The notes under the pieces were generated by a model. The model did no database searches, was not told the DNA's origin, and worked only from the letters and a program-made list of their open reading frames with translations. Below are positions 28,160 through 36,253 of a DNA stretch of 64,000 bases, in pieces. The translations under genes and the position numbers were made by a program. Position 1 is the stretch's first letter. The number at the start of each line of letters is the position of its first letter. The DNA is from Verrucomicrobiota bacterium (GTDB lineage: Bacteria; Verrucomicrobiota; Verrucomicrobiia; Limisphaerales; J093), in NCBI GenBank assembly GCA_016716505.1, contig JADJWF010000004.1, positions 372,001 through 436,000 on the forward strand, given 5' to 3'.

Positions 28160-30550
28160 TCACCACTTGCTCCGCTGCGCCGGGAGCCACTCGTCCAGCA
28201 CGTGGCGGCAGTTCAGCACCTTCTCAGCAAGGTCCAGCGGAACGTAGAAGTAGTGATTGGTCGCCTCGAAGCCGATGCGCGAATCGGCGGACTGCAAGGC
28301 GTGCAGGCGCCGCGCCAGTTCAAATTCCGCATTGGCGTACCGTTCCATCTTCGCGAGGGCGGCCAGGGCGGCCTCCCGGTCCTTGGCAGCACCGTAGTCC
28401 CGGCGCGCAAGGACGAACCGCGTCTGGTTCGCCACGCTGCGAAAGTGAATCATCGCTGCCTCGGCAAGGCGCAGTTCTTCGCTGAGCGCGATTGCCTCCG
28501 GCGTCGGGGAACGTGGGGTCATTCGCGCCAGCATCGGCCCACTGGCTTCGGTGAGGTCGCGCCGGGCGGCACCGAAGCCATCCGCCACCTTCTCCAACTG
28601 ACTCGCAAAAACTTCCGCGGGATACGGCCCCCGCCAGCCGTCCAGGTCGTCGTACGGAAAGCCCACCATGCTGGCCGCGTAGCCGGTCGGCTCTGTCCAG
28701 AGCGGGTTCGCCGGCCCGGTTTGCAGCGGTGCGGAATAGACGACCGAACCGTGATAGGGGAATTCCTGGAACGCGACGCTGAACGCCCGCCAGGCGGTCA
28801 CCACAGCCGGCGCCATTGCCGGGCCGAACCGCCGCGTGGCGACCGTCATCAACGCGCGTTCCACGAGCGCGGCTGGCTCCTCCGCCGGACCGCGCAGGAC
28901 CTCAGCGACTACCTCGAGGTTCGGCGAGGGATAACCGCCCAGGGTCCAGCCGAGCATCAGGTCGCGCAGGCCGAGCTGACGAAGATTTGCAATGTGCTGT
29001 GCCACGTTCCCGAGCACCGGCAGATACGGCACGGCGGCCAGCTCCCATGTGCAGCCCGTCTGAATCTTGGCCACGGTTCGCAGACCCCGAGCCTGCGCCC
29101 GCGCCCAATGCCGCCGGGCCCGCGGCCCCGGGCCAATGGCCGAAAGCGAATACTCGCCAACTTCGGTCCGCACGCCGCCCCGCTCCAACGGCAGCGACCA
29201 CTCGCTGACACTCATCAGCGCCGCCTCCGCGGGCAAACGCTCGATCGCCTCGCCGGCCCAGTCGTCCCCCCAACCCCAGTCCCAAGCCAGCAACCGCTGC
29301 GTGCCGCCGGCGTCACCGATGCCTTCCGCAATCAGCCGGTTCACCTCCGCGATGACCGCGGCCGGACCGCGCGGGCCGCACCGCGGACACGCCCCGCCCT
29401 GGCCGTGCGACCAGCAGTTCGTGAGATTCTCGGAAGCGGTGATGGTGAAAAAGCCGCCGAGGCCCGGCACGGTGCGGCACACCGTTGCGACGCTCGCCCG
29501 CAGGTAGCCTTGCACCTCAGGCACGCTGGAACACAGCGTCGCGTAATCGCCTTCGACGACGCCTTTGAGCTTGGGCCGCGTTTCAAAGAAGCGCAGCGGC
29601 AACGAGCGCGGCTCGTTCAAGTACAGGACGATCTGAATGCCGTGGCGCGCCGCGCGGTCCACGAGGCGACGAAGGTTCTTGAGCCGGGTTTCCGCACCCC
29701 GGCTCGCTGCCGGGTCCCAGGGGAACTCCGCCAGCCGGCTCAGCACACCTTGCAACCAAACGCCCGTGACACCCCGGGCCGCCAGCCGGGCGAGTAAGCC
29801 GTCTGGGTAAGGGTCCGCCGCGGGATCGAGCAGCGGATCGCCATAAAGCGCGAAGTAGGAATAACAGAAACGGAGGCTGCTGTCCGGTCCCTCCGACCGG
29901 GCCGATCTCGCGACGGGCGCGGTCAGCCGGGCGACGAATCCGAAGTGCGGGTCCCGGGTCGCAGCCGGGTAGGGACCAAACGCGGCGGCGACCACGCGCG
30001 CCATGTCCTGCGCCCGTTGGCGCATCGTGGCGTCGGGTTTCGCCCACCGCAGTGGCTCGCAACGGGGCTTGAGGTTGCCCAGCTTGATGAGGAGGAAATC
30101 GTCTTCGCGCAACGTATAGGCCAGTTGGTCGGCGGACCAGCCCAACAGCGCGAGCAATTGCTCGTAGGGCAGGAGATGCCAGTTCCGTTTGATCACGGTG
30201 ATGTAAGACCGCCGGCGCTGATCCCTCGTGATGCGAGGCGGCCGGCCCAGACCCATCGCCTGTCCCAGCGCCACGATGTCCTTGGCCCGCGCGCCAACCA
30301 CCGCGGCCAGCCGCGTCGGCGGGACAAGGGACCAGTTGCGCCAGACGAAGGCGTGCAGCCGGCTCGGAAAGTGGGGCAGCGCCAGCGCCGGCGGACTGGT
30401 GCCGACGGGAAGGTCGGCCACTGGGAGCGATACGGTCGCCGGACGCTGACCGGCCTGGGCTGCTGGGTGGCGGCTGACCGCCGCTGCGCCGGAAGCCAGC
30501 GCGGCGACGCGAAGAAAATCCCGGCGCGTCCAAGGATGCGGGAAACTCAT
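28160..30550 (-). CDS. Tat-exported protein, possible TIM-barrel glycosidase-like, function unknown
   Basis: The 796-residue protein has a twin-arginine signal (TRRDFLRVAALASGAAAV). The first 150 mature residues include a helical module ('VWRNWSLVPPTRLAAVVGAR' and 'VIKRNWHLLPYEQLLALLGW') that recurs in uncharacterised Bacteroidota and Verrucomicrobiota proteins. The middle ('LLARLAARGVTGVWLQGVLS', 'RHGIQIVLYLNEPRSLP', 'LGGFFTITASENLTNC') reads like a glycoside-hydrolase TIM barrel with a possible catalytic Glu in TITASEN. A Cys pair (CPRCG) follows. Tat export implies folding, perhaps with a cofactor, before export. The activity is inference; no family is assigned. Confidence 0.7.
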   Translation of the reverse strand: MSFPHPWTRRDFLRVAALASGAAAVSRHPAAQAGQRPATVSLPVADLPVGTSPPALALPHFPSRLHAFVWRNWSLVPPTRLAAVVGARAKDIVALGQAMGLGRPPRITRDQRRRSYITVIKRNWHLLPYEQLLALLGWSADQLAYTLREDDFLLIKLGNLKPRCEPLRWAKPDATMRQRAQDMARVVAAAFGPYPAATRDPHFGFVARLTAPVARSARSEGPDSSLRFCYSYFALYGDPLLDPAADPYPDGLLARLAARGVTGVWLQGVLSRLAEFPWDPAASRGAETRLKNLRRLVDRAARHGIQIVLYLNEPRSLPLRFFETRPKLKGVVEGDYATLCSSVPEVQGYLRASVATVCRTVPGLGGFFTITASENLTNCWSHGQGGACPRCGPRGPAAVIAEVNRLIAEGIGDAGGTQRLLAWDWGWGDDWAGEAIERLPAEAALMSVSEWSLPLERGGVRTEVGEYSLSAIGPGPRARRHWARAQARGLRTVAKIQTGCTWELAAVPYLPVLGNVAQHIANLRQLGLRDLMLGWTLGGYPSPNLEVVAEVLRGPAEEPAALVERALMTVATRRFGPAMAPAVVTAWRAFSVAFQEFPYHGSVVYSAPLQTGPANPLWTEPTGYAASMVGFPYDDLDGWRGPYPAEVFASQLEKVADGFGAARRDLTEASGPMLARMTPRSPTPEAIALSEELRLAEAAMIHFRSVANQTRFVLARRDYGAAKDREAALAALAKMERYANAEFELARRLHALQSADSRIGFEATNHYFYVPLDLAEKVLNCRHVLDEWLPAQRSKW

Positions 30551-30676
30551 GGGCGGGAAACTAGGCGAGGCGGGCTACCAGAGCGAGCCTTACCCGCGTC
30601 CCCAGTCCCGGCCGCGGCATCACTTCAAGGGGATTCCGCCGGGCAGACGGTGCGAGAGGTAAATGTCGGCCTGGTT

Positions 30677-32953
30677 TCAAGGCGCTTTGCCCTGCGGGTC
30701 CGTCGCGCGATTCAAGAGCGCGGGCAACAGCATCAATACTGACGCGAGTGCCGCCGCAAAGGCCGCTGCTGACAGCAGACCGAAGGCCCGCACCGGTGGA
30801 AACGATGAACACCAGAACACCGCGCACACCCCGATGAGGATCAGGCTGGTCCAGACCAGCGTGCGCCCCTTCAGCGCGAGGGTTTCGCGCAGCGCCGCCT
30901 CTCGTGACCGTCCCGCGCGGCGGCATTCCCGCCAATGGGTCAGGAAATGGATCGAATCGTCCACGGCGATGCCGAGCGAGATGGCCCCGACCATCACGGT
31001 GATCGAGTTCAGCGGCAGCGCGAGCAGCGCGGCCAGAGCGATGACCAGGGCCACCGGCAGCAGATTGCTCCCCAGCGACAGCAAGGGTAATCGCCACGAG
31101 CGCCACAGCAGCGCCAAAGTCACGAAGATGACGCCGGCCGTCAGCCCGGCGCTGTGAAGCTGGCTGCGCAGAATCCTCCGGTCCGCCTCGAGAATCGAAT
31201 GGATACCCGCTGCTGCCGACACGGAAACGCCCTCGGGCCGCTCGCGCTCGGCAAAGGCAAGCACCTCGTTCACGAGCGCGAGGTACCGATCCGCCGGCAG
31301 ATCGCGCGTGCGCAGGACCAGTTGCGCGGTCCGGAATTCGCCGTCGGTCAGACCACTGAGAAAGGGAAACTCGTACGACCTGAGTGCCACCACGAACAGG
31401 CGCACCAGCAACGGACTCGTCGGCAGGCGGAGCGCGTCGCTGGCCCCGCCCTCCCAGACCTGGTTGATCATCGCCATCAACCGGGCGTACGAATACGCAC
31501 CGGCGAGGTCCGGCAGGCTTTCGGCGTGGCGGTGAACCGACTCGAGATAGCGGAGGAAACCCAGATCGTTGGCGCCGCCCGGGCGGCCGGTGTCGAAGGC
31601 GATTGGCACGACGTTGATTCCGCCCCAGACGCGATCGAGTTCCTCCAGCGCCTGACGGGTCGGGCTGGCCGGGCTGAGAAACTCGGTCGCGCGAATGTCC
31701 GTGCGCAGTCGGCTGAGACCGAGAGCGGCGATCGCCACAGCCAACGCTGCGACGGCAAGAATCGTTCTCCGCCGGCGCGCGGTGAAGGCCACCAAACCTT
31801 CGAGGGCGGCAGGGTGCGTAGCGAGCGTGCCTTGCCCCGGGGCAGCCGTGCCCGCTCGCCTGGGTCCCGACAGCGCCAGCAGCGCCAGTGTGGGGCCGTA
31901 CGTGAGCAGATGAACCAGCGCCAACCCGGCAGCCCCCAGCAGCCCGAAGGTCCGGATTTGGGGAATGTTGCTGACCGCCAGCGAGAGCAGTGCCACGACG
32001 GTCGTCAGCGTCGCAAACACGGACGGCTTCCATGTGAGGCGGACGGCGCTGGCGAGGGCCTCCTCGGAGCCTTGCCCGGCGGCGAGATTTCGCTGCCGGG
32101 CGGTGAGCAGGTGCGCGAGGAGGGTAAGGTGGATTCCGGAAAGCAGCGGCAGCAGCAGCAGCGTGAACACGTTCAACCGCGCCCCGGTGACGACCGCCAA
32201 TCCCGGCAGCAACGCGAGGGCAAACACCTGGTTCATCAGCACGAACACCACGAGGCGCCACGAGCGGAACGTGAACCACAGCACCCCGATTACGACCGCG
32301 CCGGCGAGCGGCAGGAAGAGGCGCAGATCGCGAGCGAGCGTGCCCCGCAACTCCTCCTCAATCAGCGGTAGCGCGAGCACGCGTGCCCGCAAGCCGGCCG
32401 CCCGAAACGGCGCCAGCGTAGCCTCGATCAACGCGCCCAGCGCGCGCCGGTCTCCAGCCGTGCCCGCGCGCTGGCCGAAAGTGACCGTGACCAGGGTATG
32501 CCGCCCGTCGGCGGCCACCAGAAGGTTCCGGACCAACGGATGCGAGAGGCAGAAGCGCCGAAGTTCGCCGAGTTCGCCAGTCGTTGGTTCCGGGGAGACG
32601 AGCGGCACCATGTCGAAGCTGAGGCCGCGGCGCACCGGCTTCACCGCGTGCGTCAAACTGTGGACCGCGATTACGGTGGGCTGGCTCAGGAAGGCGTCAC
32701 TCACCCGGCGCACCACGTCGAGCCCGGCGGGCGAGAACAGATCCGTGACTTCGAGGCTGATGACCACCGCCTCGGTCTCGCCGAGGATTTTGCGCACCTG
32801 CTCGTAGGCGGTGAGGTTGCGCTGGTCGCCGCCCAGGAGCACCCGAGTCTCGGCGTCGAACTCGAATCGGGGCAGGCAGGCCAACCACGGCAGGCAGAGC
32901 ACGGCGACGAGCAGCAGCGATGCTCGCGGGAAGCGGAGAAATGGGTTGTACAC
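30677..32953 (-). CDS. MMPL/RND-family transporter
   Basis: The roughly 758-residue protein has the RND half-repeat layout: helix 1 (RASLLLVAVLCLPWLACLPR), a long extracytoplasmic loop, a bundle of five helices, a second helix-loop unit ('RRRTILAVAALAVAIAALGL') and a final bundle. The family motif 'AISLGIAVDDSIHFLTHWRE' near the C-terminus carries the Asp residues of the proton path. MMPL proteins export lipids, sterol-like molecules or toxins using the proton gradient; the substrate here is unknown. I chose GTG at 32951-32953 (VYNPFLRF). The frame stays open to a TTG at 33055, but that stretch looks untranslated; GTG at 32965 is also possible. Confidence 0.88.
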   Translation of the reverse strand: MYNPFLRFPRASLLLVAVLCLPWLACLPRFEFDAETRVLLGGDQRNLTAYEQVRKILGETEAVVISLEVTDLFSPAGLDVVRRVSDAFLSQPTVIAVHSLTHAVKPVRRGLSFDMVPLVSPEPTTGELGELRRFCLSHPLVRNLLVAADGRHTLVTVTFGQRAGTAGDRRALGALIEATLAPFRAAGLRARVLALPLIEEELRGTLARDLRLFLPLAGAVVIGVLWFTFRSWRLVVFVLMNQVFALALLPGLAVVTGARLNVFTLLLLPLLSGIHLTLLAHLLTARQRNLAAGQGSEEALASAVRLTWKPSVFATLTTVVALLSLAVSNIPQIRTFGLLGAAGLALVHLLTYGPTLALLALSGPRRAGTAAPGQGTLATHPAALEGLVAFTARRRRTILAVAALAVAIAALGLSRLRTDIRATEFLSPASPTRQALEELDRVWGGINVVPIAFDTGRPGGANDLGFLRYLESVHRHAESLPDLAGAYSYARLMAMINQVWEGGASDALRLPTSPLLVRLFVVALRSYEFPFLSGLTDGEFRTAQLVLRTRDLPADRYLALVNEVLAFAERERPEGVSVSAAAGIHSILEADRRILRSQLHSAGLTAGVIFVTLALLWRSWRLPLLSLGSNLLPVALVIALAALLALPLNSITVMVGAISLGIAVDDSIHFLTHWRECRRAGRSREAALRETLALKGRTLVWTSLILIGVCAVFWCSSFPPVRAFGLLSAAAFAAALASVLMLLPALLNRATDPQGKAP

Positions 32954-33241
32954 GCGCCCGGCCACGCCGGCGGTGTAACAGCCGGCGGTTGACGAACCAA
33001 GCGGGAACCGGGCGATAAGGGGGCGGACGGAAGCAGCGCAGTTTGTCGCCCGCAAAGCGGAAGCCTTGGAAAGAACGCGTCAGCACTGACTGGCTGGCGA
33101 TGCGTTGGATGCCCAGCAACTCGGGCTCGAGCGGATCGCGGCGCAGACAGGCGACGTGCGTGAGCTTGCGCGCGTCACAGAACAATCCGTGCCTGAAGGC
33201 CAGCGCCACCTGCTACGCCACCAACTGAGCCAAACTCCAGC

Positions 33242-33300
33242 TTTGTGCGCCCTGCCGGGCGCACAAACGAAAGCGGGCGGGCACAAATGGCCCGCCCGCT
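33242..33300 (-). terminator. Double-hairpin terminator after the PEP-CTERM gene
   Basis: Reading the minus strand after the stop at 33326, an 11-bp stem (33272-33282 with 33290-33300, AGCGGGCGGGC/GCCCGCCCGCT) is followed by TTCGTTTG. A second 11-bp stem (33242-33252 with 33257-33267, TTTGTGCGCCC/GGGCGCACAAA, 4-base loop) comes next. The MMPL gene start lies beyond. Confidence 0.65.
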
Positions 33301-33325
33301 CCAGTTGGTTGGTTGGTTTTGGGTT

Positions 33326-34096
33326 CTAGGCTTTGAAAAGGCGCCGTCCCGCCCAGAGGGCGAAACCACCCATGCCCAAGAGCGCCCAAGTCGAAGGCTC
33401 CGGGATTGGGGCAATGACGACCCCGTACATGTTTCGGCCGGCATTGTCGGGTTGGTACAGGGAAAAGGTTCCCGCATCGAAACCTTTGTAGTACACGGAA
33501 AACCACTGATTGATGGAGCCATCCGCCCCTTCATCAATCGGAACTTCATCGGGCACGGCGGGATTCATGGCCCGGTTGAGTCCGTTAGCGGTGGCCATCC
33601 ACCCCCCGTCTAAAATCCATTGCATGGCACCCGGGCCAAGGGTGGGCGGCGTAGCTCCGTCTCCGTCAGAAAGACGGTTGTCAATCAGCATGTAGGCCAC
33701 CACCGGTTCGCTCACGGTCACGTCAAGGCGGTATCCGGCATTGTCGCGGTTGTCGTTGCCCGACATGATGTATTCCCAGCCAACGAGGTAGGAAGGGATG
33801 GGCAGATTACTCGCCAAGTCGTCCAAGTACCGATGGTTGCGATCCACGTAGGCGGGCACCCCGCTGGCAAATGGCCCCACCGTGTACGGGTCGCCCACGA
33901 CTGCACCGGGCACAGGCTCGTTGGCGACCGTCACGTTCCAAGTCACCCCGGTCCATTTGGCGGTAATCGTGTCGTTCGGTTCGTTGTCGCCGCCGGTCTC
34001 GACCACGTCAACAATCACATTGGCGAGTCCAAGCGAGGGAACGGCTGCGGATAGGAGTAGGGCTCCGATGTTGAATACGCTACGGTATGGCTTCAT
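33326..34096 (-). CDS. PEP-CTERM sorting-domain exported protein
   Basis: The 256-residue protein has a signal peptide (SVFNIGALLLSAAVPSLGLA) and a C-terminal PEP-CTERM tag: PEP in 'PIPEPSTWALLGMGGFALWA', then a membrane helix and the basic end RRLFKA. The tag marks proteins for cleavage and anchoring by exosortase at the cell surface; no exosortase gene lies in the window. The mature part is beta-rich ('TITAKWTGVTWNVTVANEPV', 'YRLDVTVSEPVVAYMLIDNR') and has no recognised domain. The ATG at 34094-34096 begins the signal peptide. It is the last gene before a double hairpin. Confidence 0.85.
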   Translation of the reverse strand: MKPYRSVFNIGALLLSAAVPSLGLANVIVDVVETGGDNEPNDTITAKWTGVTWNVTVANEPVPGAVVGDPYTVGPFASGVPAYVDRNHRYLDDLASNLPIPSYLVGWEYIMSGNDNRDNAGYRLDVTVSEPVVAYMLIDNRLSDGDGATPPTLGPGAMQWILDGGWMATANGLNRAMNPAVPDEVPIDEGADGSINQWFSVYYKGFDAGTFSLYQPDNAGRNMYGVVIAPIPEPSTWALLGMGGFALWAGRRLFKA

Positions 34097-34380
34097 AACG
34101 CAGAGCTAATTTTCAGGTGACGTTGCGAGGGTATCGAGCGAGCCCTCCTTGTCAAGAGCGGTCTGATTTCCCCACGGCCCCCTAAATCCTGAGCCAAGGT
34201 CGGGAGCGTCATGGCCAGGGCGTGTTCGGACCGGGGGATGGTCTCCATCGGATCGGGGAGGCGGCGCGCGGGGGCACGGGGGGGCGGTCGAAGTCGGTTT
34301 TTTCCAGGACGCGGGCGCGCTCCGCCCGGCCCGCCCGGACGGGCGGCGCGCGCGGGCTTCGTTCCGTGGCTCCAGTCCAG

Positions 34381-36079
34381 CTAGCCGGAGGGCGCGGCCC
34401 ACGCCGCCGCCCCGGCCCGCCACCAGCGCGCCTCCCAGTTCCGCCACCAGTCCAGCCAACTGGCCGCCACTGCCACCCGCGCCACCAGCCGGCGTGCGGG
34501 CCGCACCACGCGAAAAAACCGCGCTACCAACTCCGGCTCTACCCACACCTTCTTGCGCAGCCCGCTGCCCGCTTCGCTGGTCAGGACACCCCAGAGCGGC
34601 GACGCCAGATTCGTCGTGGTTTGCACCTGATACGTCGGCCCCAGCAGCGTTTCAAAGTCCAGCGCCACGTCGTTTCCCACCAGCGTCGCCGAAACCGGCA
34701 CGAACGCAAACGCCGCTCCCTCCGCCCGTAGTTCCAAATCGTCAAACACCACCGACCCCGCCGCCAGCGCCGGTTGGTAAAACACGACCTGCGTGCAGAC
34801 AAAACTCGTTCCGGGCGACGCTTCCAGCCGCGACACGGTCCCGATGAACTGGTGCGTGACCGGGTCGAACTCGTTCGTCACCCCCATCGGCAACCACACG
34901 CCGGCCGGGCTGTTGGAGCGCGCCGTCGCGGAGCGAAACAGCCGGAGCATCGTCCCGCCGCTGTCGCGAAAGCTCACCTCCAAGCAAGCGCTGTTCTGGC
35001 CCGCAATCGCGTCTCCGGAGGGCGTGCAGGCTCAGCCGCCGGCGGTGAAGTTCTCACCGGGGTTCGCCGGGACGTCCTGATAGACGCCCGAGTAGTTCGG
35101 CTGACCGTTGAACTGGCCGAACACCTTGAACGCTCCCGCGCCGCTGCGCACCGGCACGGTGTTGGTGCTTTCCAGTGAGGTGTTGAATCCCGCCCCATAC
35201 GCGGTCCACGGCGCGAACACGCCCGACTCAAAACCCGCGTTGCCGAGCAAATTGCCCGGACACGGCGGCAGATTCGTCCGCGCGAACACCCGCACTTAAT
35301 CCACGCGCATCCGCTGCAGAAACCTCGTCGTCGCGTTCGGGTATCCCGGCCAGTTGCCGCCGACCGCCACGTTGAGCAGCAGAAACTGCGGGGCGTCAAA
35401 CACCCACGGTGCGCCCGGGAGCAGATTCGACGGCGTCACCGTGAAGTAGCGTTGGCCGTCCACGAACCACTCGATGCGGTTCGTCATCCACTCCACGGCG
35501 AACACCTGAAAATCATCGGCGAACGCCCCGCCGCCCGGCAACGCGTAGGCCTCGCTGATGCCGCCTCCGCCCGAATAACCCGGCCCGCGCACCATGCCTT
35601 GGACGATGTCCGGCTCGCGCCGGATGTTTTCCACGATGTCAATCTCGCCGCACTGCGGCCAGCCCACCGAGGCGAAGTTCGTCCCCAACATCCAAAACGC
35701 CGGCCAATGCCCTGACCGCGCGGAATTTGAATGCGTGCCTCAAAGCGGCCGTAGAGCCAGGACGCCTTGCCCTGCGTCTTGAGCCGCGCCGAGGTGTAAT
35801 TGCTGCCCTGGTAATTTTCTTGCCGCACCTCGATGATGAGGCAACCGCCCTGGATGCGCGCGCTGCTGGTGCGGCTGGTTTAGTATTGCCACTCGTTGTT
35901 GCCCCAGCCGCCACCCCCCCCGTGTCGAAGGTCCATTTGGCCGGGTCGGGCGAGCTTGCGTTGGGCCGGTCAAATTCATCAGCCCAGACCAGGCGCCAGC
36001 CCGGCTCAGACTGCGCCAGGGCCTGCGTTGACACGACCAGCCCCAAGGCCGGCCAACGAATGACGAAGGTCAAATTCAC
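34381..36079 (-). pseudogene. Decayed GH16 beta-glucanase (laminarinase-like) gene
   Basis: The translation is recognisable over the whole length once three frames are joined. It has a signal peptide (VIRWPALGLVVSTQALAQ), 'WRLVWADEFDRPNASSPDPA', the GH16 active site GEIDIVE, 'WTNRIEWFVDG-like' text (TNRIEWFVDGQRYF), and a C-terminal carbohydrate-binding domain. Defects, all read from the bases: a G missing in the C-run at 35914-35921, a TAA at 35880-35882 where Tyr is expected, a T missing at 35706-35707, a TAA at 35296-35298 where Tyr is expected, and a TGA at 35032-35034 where Trp is expected. The start is a GTG at 36077-36079. Five lesions in one gene suggest true decay, though base errors elsewhere in the window advise care. 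Confidence 0.8.
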
Positions 36080-36253
36080 CGTGCAAACTGAGTGATTCGG
36101 GCGCCGCTTGCGCCGGTGTCCGGCTCCAACGTACCCGAAAACAGCCCTTCGCCGAACTCCCAAAATGGATAGTTGCAGCCGCCGGATAAAAAATGAGATG
36201 GGGCAACCGGCCGCCGACCGATTGCCCCGAGTTGTTGCCTGAATTCCCGAGCT

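Noticed and set aside
34381..36079. Stop-codon recoding (TAA to Tyr, TGA to Trp) in the GH16 gene
   Set aside because: Other genes in the window end normally in TAA or TGA, and two frameshifts in the same gene are better explained by decay or error.
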